Source: Nocardioides pelophilus
GTDB taxonomy: Bacteria; Actinomycetota; Actinomycetes; Propionibacteriales; Nocardioidaceae
Reading direction: 5' to 3'
Length of the DNA: 40,413 bases
Assembly: GCF_014180685.1 (NCBI RefSeq)
Contig: NZ_JACEHF010000013.1
Location: 1-40,413 of the forward strand
The stretch's first letter is position 1. Each line of letters starts with the position of its first letter. A program made the position numbers and the translations under genes. The notes below the pieces were generated by a model. It ran no database searches and was not told where the DNA came from. It was given only the letters and a program-made list of their open reading frames with translations. Of the stretch, positions 16,686 through 24,790 are shown piece by piece.

Positions 16686-17453
16686 TCAGTCGCGGGCGGT
16701 GAGCACGATCGGGTCGCCGTCGGTGATGGCGACGGTGTGCTCGACGTGGGCGCCGCGGGAGCCGTCGGCGCTGCGGATCGTCCAGCCGTCCGGGTCGAAC
16801 CGGATCTCGTCGGTGCCGTGGAGGAACCAGGGCTCGATCGCGATCACGAGGCCGGCGCGGAGCTTGAGGCCACGTCCGGCCTGGCCGTCGTTCGGCACGT
16901 GCGGGTCGCCGTGCATGGTGCGGCCGACGCCGTGCCCGCCGAACTGCAGGTTGACCTTGAGCCCGGCCTCGTGCGCCACCGAGCCGATCGCGTGGGAGAT
17001 GTCGCCGAGCCGGTTGCCGGACCGGGCGGCCGCGATGCCGGCGTCCAGCGCCCGCTGTGCGACGTCGATGAGGCGGAGGTCCTCGGGTCGCGGCGTGCCG
17101 ACGACCACCGAGAGGGCGGAGTCCGAGACCCAGCCGTCGACCGAGGCCGCGAAGTCGACCGAGAGCAGGTCGCCGTCCTGCAGCGTGTAGTCGAACGGCA
17201 GCCCGTGCAGCACCGCGTCGTTGACCGACGTGCAGAGCACCTTGCCGAACGGCATCGCACCGAACGACGGGTGGTAGTCGATGTAGCACGAGGTCGCACC
17301 GGCGTCCTTGATCATCCGGTGCGCCAGCTCGTCGAGCTCGAGCAGGTTGACCCCGACGTCGGCCTTCTCGGCGAGAGCGGTGATCACCGAGGCCACGAAA
17401 CGTCCCGCGGGACGCATCTGCTCGATCTGGGTCGGGGTGCGGAGCTCGATCAC
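16686..17453 (-). CDS. map: Methionine aminopeptidase, type I
   Basis: 255-residue cytosolic metalloprotease that removes N-terminal Met. The metal ligands are visible: Asp in VDFAASVDGW, Asp in VSDSALS, His in GGHGVGR, Glu in AIEPW and Glu in HVEHT, with substrate His in MHGDPH. The GTG at 17453 begins IELRTPTQIEQMR, the usual start of the family; the same frame extends farther but that part is antisense to the enoyl-CoA hydratase gene's end. It follows that gene by 26 bp on the same strand and is the last gene of the leftward DUF35-ltp operon, an unexpected place for a housekeeping enzyme. Confidence 0.92.
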   Translation of the reverse strand: MIELRTPTQIEQMRPAGRFVASVITALAEKADVGVNLLELDELAHRMIKDAGATSCYIDYHPSFGAMPFGKVLCTSVNDAVLHGLPFDYTLQDGDLLSVDFAASVDGWVSDSALSVVVGTPRPEDLRLIDVAQRALDAGIAAARSGNRLGDISHAIGSVAHEAGLKVNLQFGGHGVGRTMHGDPHVPNDGQAGRGLKLRAGLVIAIEPWFLHGTDEIRFDPDGWTIRSADGSRGAHVEHTVAITDGDPIVLTARD

Positions 17454-17479
17454 GGGGTCAAGGGTACGGCGGTCGGGGG

Positions 17480-18298
17480 TCAGTCCTTGAACCGTGGGTC
17501 GCGCTTCTCCTTGCGCGCGTCGATGGCTTCCTCGAAGTTCTTCGTGAGCAGGCGCACGAGCAGCTGACCCACGCCCTCGGCGTGCATGTGCTGCTCGAGG
17601 CTGGCGGCGTCGAGGCTGTCCTGCAGGGTGCGCTTCGTGAGCTCCACGCCCGGTCGGCTCCACCGGGTGATCGACGCCGCCGTCTCGAGCGCGCTGTCGA
17701 GGAGCTGGTCGTCCGGGACCACCCGCGAGACCAGTCCGATGGTCGCGGCCTCCGAGGCATCGACGTCGCGCCCGGTCAGCATGATCTCCGCGGCCCGCGA
17801 CGAGCCGATGGCGCGGGGGAGCAGGTAGCTCAGGCCGAGCTCGCTGGCGGTCAGGCCGTTGTTGATGCCCGCCGCGCGGAAGTACGCCGACTCGGCCGCG
17901 ACCCGCACGTCACAGGCGAGCGCGAGGCACAGCCCGCCGCCGATGGCCGGTCCGTTGACCGCCGCGATGACCGGCTGGTGCAGGCGTCGGAGCGTCACGA
18001 TGATGTCGTCGAGCAGCTCCATCGCGCGCAGCGCGATGGTCACGCCGGTGAGGCCGTCGATGTTCGGCATCCGGCCCTTCTCGCCGCTCTGGTCCGCTCC
18101 GGAGCAGAACCCGCGTCCGGCGCCGGTCAGCACGACCACGCGTACCTCGTTGTCGTCACTCAGCCGGCGCAGCTCGTCGCGGAACGGCACCATGACGTCG
18201 AACGACATGGAGTTCATCCGCTCCGGCCGGTTGAGCGTGACGACCGCGACGTCGTCGCGTCGCTCGACCGTGACGAAGTCGTCGCGCTCGCCCGTCAT
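17480..18298 (-). CDS. Enoyl-CoA hydratase/isomerase family protein, EchA12-like
   Basis: 272-residue crotonase. Oxyanion-hole segments GRGFCSGAD and NGPAIGGGLCLALACD are present. The two glutamates of classical hydratases are not in their normal places: the GGGCE position reads GGGLC, and the second Glu position falls in AAGINNG, while a Glu occurs in TASELGLSYLLPR. The overall sequence recalls M. tuberculosis EchA12. It may be an isomerase or another crotonase reaction rather than a hydratase. The ATG shares its A with the ltp3 stop (TGATG), so translation is coupled to the Ltp genes, pointing to a steroid side-chain CoA substrate (inference). Confidence 0.87.
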   Translation of the reverse strand: MTGERDDFVTVERRDDVAVVTLNRPERMNSMSFDVMVPFRDELRRLSDDNEVRVVVLTGAGRGFCSGADQSGEKGRMPNIDGLTGVTIALRAMELLDDIIVTLRRLHQPVIAAVNGPAIGGGLCLALACDVRVAAESAYFRAAGINNGLTASELGLSYLLPRAIGSSRAAEIMLTGRDVDASEAATIGLVSRVVPDDQLLDSALETAASITRWSRPGVELTKRTLQDSLDAASLEQHMHAEGVGQLLVRLLTKNFEEAIDARKEKRDPRFKD

Positions 18299-19461
18299 CA
18301 GTTGGACGGCTTCTCGGAGCCGACCACCCACATCGCGAAGAACTGCGACCCGCCGCCGTACGCGTGGCCCAGCGCCCGTCGGGCACCCTCCACCTGGTGC
18401 TCACCCGCCGCGCCGCGGACCTGGAGCGCCGCCTCGCCGAACCGCAGCATCCCGGAGGCGCCGATCGGGTTGGACGACAGCACGCCGCCGCTCATGTTGA
18501 TCGGCAGCTTGCCGCCGATCGCCGTCTCGCCCGCCTCGGTGAGCTTCCAGCCCTCGCCCTCGGGCATGAACCCGAGGTTCTCGATCCACATCGGCTCGAA
18601 CCACGAGAAGGGCACGTAGATCTCCGCGCAGTCGATCTCCTCGAGCGGGTTGGTGATGCCGGCCTGCTTCCAGAGCGCGGCCGCCGCGTCGCGGCCGGCC
18701 TGCGGGTTGACCTGGTCGCGCTCGGCGGCGGTCGTCGCCTCCGAGCGCATGACCGTGCCGTGGATCCATGCCGGGTTGGGGGACGACGCGGCGGTCTGCT
18801 CGTCCACGATCACCAGGGCGCACGCGCCGTCGCTCGACGGGCAGGTCTCGTCGTACCGGATCGGGTCCCACAGCATCTGGGACGCCAGCACCGACTCGAC
18901 GGTCGTGCCCTCGTTGTGCAGATGGGCGTAGGGGTTCTTCAGCGCGTTGTTGCGGTCCTTGGCCGCCACGATCGCGCCGATGTGCGTCGGGGCGCCGGAG
19001 CGGCGGATGTAGGAGCGGACGTGGGGCGCGAAGTAGCCGCCGGCGCCGGCGTGCACCGGCATGTTGAACGGCAGCGGCACCGACAGCGCCCACATCGCGT
19101 TCGACTCGGACTGCTTCTCGTAGGCGACGGTGAGCACGCGCTTGTGGACGCCTGCCTGCACCAGGGAGGACGCGACGATCGCGGTCGAACCGCCCACCGA
19201 GCCGGCGGTGTGCACCCGCAGCAACGGCTTGCCCGCTGCGCCGAGCGCTTCGGCCAGGAACAGCTCGGGCATCATCACGCCCTCGAACAGGTCCGGGGCC
19301 TTGCCGACCACGATCGCGTCGATGTCGTCGAGCGTCATGTTCGCGTCGGCGAGGGCGCGATCGATCGCCTCCCGGCAGAGGCCCGCCATCGAGACGTCCT
19401 CGCGCTTGGCGCGGTGGTGCGTCTGGCCGATGCCGACGATCGCGGCAGGTTGCTTGCCCAT
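18298..19461 (-). CDS. ltp3: Thiolase-fold lipid-transfer protein Ltp3, probable steroid side-chain aldolase subunit
   Basis: 387-residue SCP-x-type thiolase homolog. The nucleophilic Cys of thiolases is absent: the segment reads HTAGSVGGS. The HisPro-Gly motif is replaced by SNPIGASG and the C-terminal Cys motif by GGGSQFFAMWVVG. Such Cys-less proteins (Ltp2, Ltp3, Ltp4) act as retro-aldolases with a DUF35 partner, and ltp3/ltp4 are needed for C24-branched sterol side chains in Rhodococcus (established literature). Start and stop overlap its neighbours by one base on both sides (TGATG), so ltp4-ltp3-echA12-like are one translational unit. Confidence 0.87.
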   Translation of the reverse strand: MGKQPAAIVGIGQTHHRAKREDVSMAGLCREAIDRALADANMTLDDIDAIVVGKAPDLFEGVMMPELFLAEALGAAGKPLLRVHTAGSVGGSTAIVASSLVQAGVHKRVLTVAYEKQSESNAMWALSVPLPFNMPVHAGAGGYFAPHVRSYIRRSGAPTHIGAIVAAKDRNNALKNPYAHLHNEGTTVESVLASQMLWDPIRYDETCPSSDGACALVIVDEQTAASSPNPAWIHGTVMRSEATTAAERDQVNPQAGRDAAAALWKQAGITNPLEEIDCAEIYVPFSWFEPMWIENLGFMPEGEGWKLTEAGETAIGGKLPINMSGGVLSSNPIGASGMLRFGEAALQVRGAAGEHQVEGARRALGHAYGGGSQFFAMWVVGSEKPSN

Positions 19462-20528
19462 CAGTTCCCTGCTCCTTCGGTAGCGGCGTCGAGTGTGCAC
19501 ACCAGGTTCTGCTGCAGCGCCGGCCCGGAGGTGGCGTGAGCCAGCACCTTGCTGGCCTCGCCCGACCAGATCCGGGTGGCGGCCTCGCCGACCCGGATGC
19601 CGCCGGCGGAGAACATCGGGTTGCTGGTCAGCGCCCCGCCGGACGGGTTGACCGCGACGTCGTCCGCCAGCCCGAGCTCGCGGCGCAGGATCAGCTCCTG
19701 GTGGCTGAACGGTGCGTGCAGCTCGGCGACCTCGACCCCGTCGAGGTCGAGCGCCGCGCCGGCCCGCTGCGCGGAGGGCGACCTGGTCAGGTCGCGGACT
19801 CCCATGCCCATCGGGTCGACGTTGTGGGCGATCCCGGTCAGCCAGGCGGGGCGGTCGCGTACCTCGCGAGCGCGGTCGCCTGCGGCGAGCACGAGGGCGG
19901 CCACCCCGTCCGTCACCGGCGCGCAGTCGTGCTTGCGGAGCGGGTCGGCGTACATCGGGCGGGCGAGCAGCTCGTCGACGGAGGAGCCGCCCTTCCGGAT
20001 GGCGTACTCGTTCTTCTCGGCGTCGGTCAGCGACCGGTTGGCCACCTCGGCCATCGCGCGCTCGTCCCACAGGCCGGCGTCGATGCCGGTGCGGGCCTGG
20101 AGACCGGCCAGGGACACGGTGTCGGGCCACAGCGGCGTCATCGTGTAGGGCTCCAGCTGGAGCGCGAGGGTACGACGGAGCACGCCGGCCGAGCTCTTGC
20201 CGAAGGCGTACACCAGGGCCGTGTCGACCTCGCCGGTCTGGATCTTGATCCAGGCCTCGTACATGGCCCAGGCGAGGTCCATCTCGACGTGCGACTCGTT
20301 GACCGGCGGGATGACGCCGATCGCGTCCACCGCCTGGACGAACGAGAACGAGCGGCCGGCGAGGTAGTCGGACGAGCCGGAGCACCAGAACCCGACGTCC
20401 TTGCGGGTCCACCCCGTCTGCTCGTAGAGCTCCTTGAACACCGGGACGAGCAGCTCGACGCAGGTCGGCGACCCGTCGAACTCAGGCATCTGTCGCTGGG
20501 CGAACCCGACGACGGCGACGTCACGCAT
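19461..20528 (-). CDS. ltp4: Thiolase-fold lipid-transfer protein Ltp4, probable steroid side-chain aldolase subunit
   Basis: 355-residue thiolase-fold protein beginning MRDVAVVGFAQRQMPEF. It also lacks the nucleophilic Cys: the region reads VNESHVEMDLAW. The C-terminal part has GGALTSNPMFSAGG and SGPALQQN as in Ltp2-type aldolases. Length fits M. tuberculosis Rv3522. It overlaps ltp3 by one base and follows the DUF35 gene by 18 bp, so the three should be made together. Likely heteromer with Ltp3 and the DUF35 protein (inference from Ltp2-ChsH2). Confidence 0.87.
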   Translation of the reverse strand: MRDVAVVGFAQRQMPEFDGSPTCVELLVPVFKELYEQTGWTRKDVGFWCSGSSDYLAGRSFSFVQAVDAIGVIPPVNESHVEMDLAWAMYEAWIKIQTGEVDTALVYAFGKSSAGVLRRTLALQLEPYTMTPLWPDTVSLAGLQARTGIDAGLWDERAMAEVANRSLTDAEKNEYAIRKGGSSVDELLARPMYADPLRKHDCAPVTDGVAALVLAAGDRAREVRDRPAWLTGIAHNVDPMGMGVRDLTRSPSAQRAGAALDLDGVEVAELHAPFSHQELILRRELGLADDVAVNPSGGALTSNPMFSAGGIRVGEAATRIWSGEASKVLAHATSGPALQQNLVCTLDAATEGAGN

Positions 20529-20546
20529 CTGACTTGTGCTCCCGTC

Positions 20547-21569
20547 TCAGAGGTGTTGCTTGTAGGTGTCGAACTCGGCGTCCGGCTCGCCGGTGGGCGC
20601 GAAGTGGTCGATGTTCTCCAGCGAGAACGTCCACTCGTCCCTCGGCTTCCAGACGGCCTTGACCCGCATGCCCATCCGGACCTCGTCGGCGGGGACGCCG
20701 AGGATCAGGTGCAGGACCGCGATGTCGGCCCCGTCGAGGAGCACGTAGGCCGAGACGTACGGCGGAGTGATCTTCTGCCCGAGGAACGGCACGTTCACGA
20801 TGCAGAAGGTCGTCACCGTGCCGGTCTGCGACAGCTCGACCTCCTCCTCGGTGGGAGTGCCGTCGGCGGGGCAGGCGCTCCGCGGCGGGATGTAGACCTT
20901 CTGGCAGGTCGGGCAGCGCTGGCCCATGATGCGACCCTCGTTGAGTCCGCGGTAGAAGAGCGACTCCTCCGGGGAAGCGGCGTAGTCGTAGTCGAGCGAT
21001 ACCCGGGTGACCACGCCGGTGACGGGGGCCGCAGGCACGTCACCGGATCTCGACTGCTCCGTCGCAGCCTCGTTCCTCGGCTGCGGTCGCGCTCGATCTG
21101 GCCCGCCAGCGCCGCCCTCGACTTCGTCGAGTGCGGCGACGGGCTCAAAGCAGGCGATGTCGTTGATGTGGCCCGTGCGTTCGGCGGCCCACCGGACGCG
21201 GACCCGCATGCCGGTGGTGACCTCGTCGGGCGACGACACGTCGAGCGCGTGGAGGAACGGGACGTCGGCGCCGTCGAGGGTGACGAGTGCGAACGCGAAC
21301 GGCCGGTCGAACGGCTGGTCCTTGACCGGCTCGGGCACCCAGGTCCACGACGTGACGGTCCCGACGGAGGAGACCTCGACGAAGTCGGTGGTCGGCTCGT
21401 GGGTCACCGGGTCGAACTCGAGGGGCGGCACCACGACCGCACCGGCGGACGTCCGGCCGCCGACGACGTGGCCGTCGCGCAGACCGGTGAGGAACCGACC
21501 GATGACGGGTCCGGTGGAACGGGTGTAATCGAAGGCGACCGTCACGGGCGCCTGCAGGGTCCGACTCAT
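20547..21569 (-). CDS. Two-domain DUF35 (OB-fold/zinc-ribbon) protein, aldolase partner
   Basis: 340 residues, counterpart of M. tuberculosis Rv3521. Residues about 1-140 are a DUF35-type OB domain without a clear Cys ribbon. After a linker (about 140-185) rich in Pro, Arg and Glu, residues 185-340 hold a second DUF35 domain with zinc-ribbon cysteines in RCPTCQ and SACPADG, then an OB fold. DUF35 proteins bind and stabilise Ltp-type steroid aldolases. The ATG at 21569 (MSRTLQAPV) is preferred: upstream in-frame starts lie beyond the KstR box at 21579-21592. First gene of the leftward operon, divergent from the LLM oxidoreductase. Confidence 0.85.
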   Translation of the reverse strand: MSRTLQAPVTVAFDYTRSTGPVIGRFLTGLRDGHVVGGRTSAGAVVVPPLEFDPVTHEPTTDFVEVSSVGTVTSWTWVPEPVKDQPFDRPFAFALVTLDGADVPFLHALDVSSPDEVTTGMRVRVRWAAERTGHINDIACFEPVAALDEVEGGAGGPDRARPQPRNEAATEQSRSGDVPAAPVTGVVTRVSLDYDYAASPEESLFYRGLNEGRIMGQRCPTCQKVYIPPRSACPADGTPTEEEVELSQTGTVTTFCIVNVPFLGQKITPPYVSAYVLLDGADIAVLHLILGVPADEVRMGMRVKAVWKPRDEWTFSLENIDHFAPTGEPDAEFDTYKQHL

Positions 21570-21578
21570 GGGCGAAAG

Positions 21579-21592
21579 TGAAACACGTTCTA
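21579..21592. promoter_or_regulatory. KstR operator between DUF35 and LLM genes
   Basis: TGAAACACGTTCTA is a perfect TnnAACnnGTTnnA match, 9 nt from the DUF35 start and 32 nt before the LLM start. Its final TA begins TAGTTT (21591-21596), the probable -10 of the LLM gene. One site can control both directions. Confidence 0.9.
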
Positions 21593-21624
21593 GTTTCGGC
21601 TTCAAGTACGGCATGATGTGTCTC

Positions 21625-22668
21625 ATGAAGCTGGGACTGCAGTTGGGCTATTGGGGAGCGCAGCCGCCGCAGGGCGTTGCGGAGCTGGTGGCGGCCGCGG
21701 AGGACGCCGGGTTCGACGCCGTGTTCACCGCCGAGGCGTGGGGGAGTGACGCGTTCACGCCGCTGGCCTGGTGGGGGCGCGAGACGTCCCGACTACGGCT
21801 CGGGACCTCGATCGTGCAGATGTCCGGCCGTACGCCGACCTCGATCGCGATGCACGCGCTGACCCTCGACCACCTCAGCGGTGGGCGCGTCATCCTCGGC
21901 ATGGGCGTGAGCGGACCGCAGGTCGTCGAGGGGTGGTACGGCCAGCCGTTCTCCAAGCCGCTCGCCCGCACCCGCGAGGTGGTCGAGATCATCCGCAAGG
22001 TGCTGGCCCGCGAGGGCGCCGTGACCAACGACGGCCCGCACTACCCGCTGCCGTACCACGGCCCGGGCTCGGTCGGCCTCGGCAAGCCGCTGAAGCCGAT
22101 CGTCCACCCGCTGCGCGCCGACCTGCCGATCTGGCTCGGGGCCGAGGGCCCGAAGAACGTCGCCCAGACCGCAGAGATCGCCGACGGCTGGATCCCGATC
22201 TTCTACACGCCGAAGAGCGCCGGCATGTACCAACCGTGGCTGGACGAGGGCTTCGCGCGGGAGGGTGCGCGCCGTACCCGCGCCGACTTCGAGATCGCCG
22301 CCACCTGTCACCTGCAGGTCACCACGAGCGAGGACGAGCGGCGCGGAGTCATCGAGGCCCTCAAGCCCGTCATCGCGCTCTACATGGGCGGCATGGGCGC
22401 GAAGGACCAGAACTTCCACAAGAACGTCTTCGAGCGGATGGGGTACGCCGCCATCACCGACCAGGTTCAGGAGCTGTTCCTGGCGCAGAAGCGCGAGGAG
22501 GCGACGGCGCTCATCCCTGACGAGCTGGTCGAGGAGATGCACATCATCGGCGACGCGGCGTACGTCAAGGACCGGGTCGCGGCGTGGGAGGAGACCGGCG
22601 TGACCACGCTGCTCCTGAGCTGCCGCAGCGCCGACGAGGTCCGGCAGGTGGCCGAGCTGCTCGGCTGA
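21625..22668 (+). CDS. LLM-class F420-dependent oxidoreductase (Rv3520c-like)
   Basis: 347-residue luciferase-like (beta/alpha)8 barrel. MKLGLQLGYWG at the start, AEAWGSDAFTPLAWW, LDHLSGGRVILGMGVSGPQVVEGWYG and LPIWLGAEGPKNV are typical of F420-linked LLM oxidoreductases, and length and start agree with M. tuberculosis Rv3520c. ATGs at 21613 and 21616 are also in frame but the family starts at 21625. F420 use is inferred from family; the steroid substrate is not known. Under the shared KstR box. Confidence 0.88.
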   Translation: MKLGLQLGYWGAQPPQGVAELVAAAEDAGFDAVFTAEAWGSDAFTPLAWWGRETSRLRLGTSIVQMSGRTPTSIAMHALTLDHLSGGRVILGMGVSGPQVVEGWYGQPFSKPLARTREVVEIIRKVLAREGAVTNDGPHYPLPYHGPGSVGLGKPLKPIVHPLRADLPIWLGAEGPKNVAQTAEIADGWIPIFYTPKSAGMYQPWLDEGFAREGARRTRADFEIAATCHLQVTTSEDERRGVIEALKPVIALYMGGMGAKDQNFHKNVFERMGYAAITDQVQELFLAQKREEATALIPDELVEEMHIIGDAAYVKDRVAAWEETGVTTLLLSCRSADEVRQVAELLG

Positions 22669-22699
22669 CGGCGTCGGCGGCAGCGTCTACCTTGTGGGG

Positions 22700-23083
22700 A
22701 TGATGCGGCCGCCGCATGAGAACGTCGCCACGGTGCTGGTGGACCCGAGGGTGCTCGAGGACCTCGAGCTCGAGCTGATGGAGCTCGACCTGCGGGTGTG
22801 GCCGGTCGCCACCGCACCGATCAGCGCCGACGGGCCGCGCCAGGCGTTCCAGGTCCGGCGCACCCTCCTCATGCGCCAGCGCGGGGCGTGGGACCTCGCC
22901 GCTGGGTGGACGCCGGTGTGGATCAGCTTCGGTGAGAGCTGGTACGACGGCGCCGAGCCGCTGCCGTGGACGGCCCACCAGACCCTCTGGCGCGCGCTCG
23001 AGGCCCACGGCGCCCACGTGCGCTACCAGCGGCGCCTCGGGGGAGTCCCGCCGCTGCAGGTGCCGCTGGAAGCAACGGGGTGA
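22700..23083 (+). CDS. Hypothetical protein, 127 residues
   Basis: Soluble, Trp- and Arg-rich protein starting MMRPPHENVATVLVDPRVL, with no motif that I recognise. A TACCTT at 22688-22693 stands 6 nt before the ATG, the leaderless pattern of this window, which supports a real gene. It fills the space between the LLM gene and the KstR box of fadD8. Confidence 0.6.
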   Translation: MMRPPHENVATVLVDPRVLEDLELELMELDLRVWPVATAPISADGPRQAFQVRRTLLMRQRGAWDLAAGWTPVWISFGESWYDGAEPLPWTAHQTLWRALEAHGAHVRYQRRLGGVPPLQVPLEATG

Positions 23084-23097
23084 CGGTTGCTCAGAAC

Positions 23098-23111
23098 TAG
23101 AACAAGTTCTA
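23098..23111. promoter_or_regulatory. KstR operator of the FadD8-like gene
   Basis: TAGAACAAGTTCTA is a perfect TnnAACnnGTTnnA match and a near-complete palindrome. Its last TA starts TATATT (23110-23115), a strong -10. The message would carry a leader of about 45 nt with GACGGAG next to the ATG. Confidence 0.92.
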
Positions 23112-23167
23112 TATTTCGTGGCACACGCTCGTTCCCTCGCGTGTTCCTCGATAACCGAAAGACGGAG

Positions 23168-24781
23168 ATGGACGACACCCTGCGGATCGGCGCCCACAAC
23201 GGTCACCTGATGGTGGCTGCCCTCAAACGGCACAAGGACCGGCCGGTGATCCACCTGGGCGACGTGACCCTGACCGGTGGCCAGGTCGCGGAGCGGATCA
23301 GCCAGTACGTGCAGGGGTTCGAGTCGCTCGGGGCCGGTACCGGTGCGCCCGGAGCGCTGCTGGCACTGAACCGGCCGGAGGTGCTCTTCATCCTCGGCGC
23401 CGGCCAGACCCAGGGCTACCAGCGCACGTCGCTGCACCCGCTCGGCTCGGCCGACGACCACGCCTACGTCATCAACGACGCAGGCATCACGACGCTGATC
23501 ATCGACCCGTACTTCGCCGACCGGGCGGTCGAGCTGCTCGGCAAGTGCCCCGGCCTCAAGCAGGTGCTGACGATCGGCCCCGTGCCGGAGTCGCTGGCTG
23601 CCGTGGGCTCGGACCTCACCGCGGTGGCGGCGACCTTCGACCCGCAGCCGTTGCACGCCCGCACCCTGCCGCCCGACCACATCGTGTCGCTCGTCTACAC
23701 CGGCGGCACGACCGGCAAGCCCAAGGGCGTCATCGGCACCGTGCAGGCGATGAACACGATGAGCCAGATCCAGCTGGCCGAGTGGGAGTGGCCGGAGAAC
23801 CCGCGCTTCCTCATGTGCACGCCGCTGTCGCACGCCGGGGCGGCGTTCTTCGTGCCCACCGTGATCAAGGGCGGCACCCTCTTCGTCTCCGCCCGGTTCG
23901 ACCCGGCCGAGGTGCTGGCGACGATCGAGGAGAAGAAGATCAACTCGCTCATGGTCGTCCCGACGATGCTGTACGCGCTGATGGACCACCCGGACTCGCA
24001 CACCCGCGACCTGTCCTCGCTCGAGACCGTCTACTACGGCGCGTCCGCGATCAACCCGGTCCGGCTCAAGGAGGCGATCGAGCGGTTCGGCCCGATCTTC
24101 GCCCAGTACTACGGCCAGTCCGAGGCGCCGATGGCGATCACCTACTTCCCGAAGGGCGACCACGTCGACGCCGACGGGAAGCCGTACGAGAAGCGGCTGA
24201 CCTCGTGCGGTCGACCCGCCGCGTTCCTGCGCGCAGCCCTCCTCGGCGAGGACGGCCAGCCGGTGCCGCAGGGCGAGCCGGGCGAGATCTGCGTGGCCGG
24301 CCCGCTGCTCGCGGGTGGCTACTGGCAGCTGCCCGAGCAGACCGCCGAGACGTTCCGCGACGGCTGGATGCACACCGGCGACGTGGCCCGCGAGGACGAG
24401 GACGGCTTCTGGTACATCGTCGACCGCACCAAGGACATGATCGTCACCGGCGGCTTCAACGTGTTCCCGCGTGAGGTCGAGGACGTCGTCGCCGAGCACC
24501 CGATGGTCGCGCAGGTCGGCGTCATCGGCACGCCGCACGAGAAGTTCGGCGAGGCGGTCACCGCGATCGTCGTACTGCGTCCCGACGCGGCGCGCGACGA
24601 GGAGTCGATCGCGCGGATGACCGACGAGATCAAGACCTCGGTCAAGGAGCGCAAGGGGTCGGTGCACGTCCCGAAGGACGTCATCGTCGCCGACGCGCTG
24701 CCCCTCACTGCACTCGGCAAGCCGGACAAGAAGGCGCTGCGGGCGCAGTACTGGGAGGGCCAGGGCCGCACCGTCGGCTGA
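23168..24781 (+). CDS. fadD8: Acyl-CoA ligase, FadD8-like
   Basis: 537-residue adenylate-forming acid-CoA ligase. The P-loop is YTGGTTGKPKGV, then YYGASAINP and YYGQSEAPM for the adenylate pocket, HTGDVAREDEDGFWYIVDR for the Asp-containing hinge and GKPDKK for the C-terminal Lys. The opening (HNGHLMVAALKRHKDRPV) resembles M. tuberculosis FadD8 as I recall it. An upstream in-frame start at 23087 is rejected because it would cross the operator. The KstR box argues for a steroid or side-chain carboxylic acid substrate; FadD8 family substrate is not settled by sequence. Confidence 0.85.
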   Translation: MDDTLRIGAHNGHLMVAALKRHKDRPVIHLGDVTLTGGQVAERISQYVQGFESLGAGTGAPGALLALNRPEVLFILGAGQTQGYQRTSLHPLGSADDHAYVINDAGITTLIIDPYFADRAVELLGKCPGLKQVLTIGPVPESLAAVGSDLTAVAATFDPQPLHARTLPPDHIVSLVYTGGTTGKPKGVIGTVQAMNTMSQIQLAEWEWPENPRFLMCTPLSHAGAAFFVPTVIKGGTLFVSARFDPAEVLATIEEKKINSLMVVPTMLYALMDHPDSHTRDLSSLETVYYGASAINPVRLKEAIERFGPIFAQYYGQSEAPMAITYFPKGDHVDADGKPYEKRLTSCGRPAAFLRAALLGEDGQPVPQGEPGEICVAGPLLAGGYWQLPEQTAETFRDGWMHTGDVAREDEDGFWYIVDRTKDMIVTGGFNVFPREVEDVVAEHPMVAQVGVIGTPHEKFGEAVTAIVVLRPDAARDEESIARMTDEIKTSVKERKGSVHVPKDVIVADALPLTALGKPDKKALRAQYWEGQGRTVG

Positions 24782-24790
24782 CGGCGCCGG

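Noticed and set aside
16686..17663. A longer methionine aminopeptidase starting inside the hydratase gene
   Set aside because: The extra residues overlap the end of the EchA12-like gene in another frame and do not resemble the SH3-binding or zinc extensions known for this family.
18298..19461. Ltp3 as an ordinary acetyl-CoA thiolase
   Set aside because: The nucleophilic Cys and the GHP motif are missing, which fits Ltp-type aldolases, not thiolysis.
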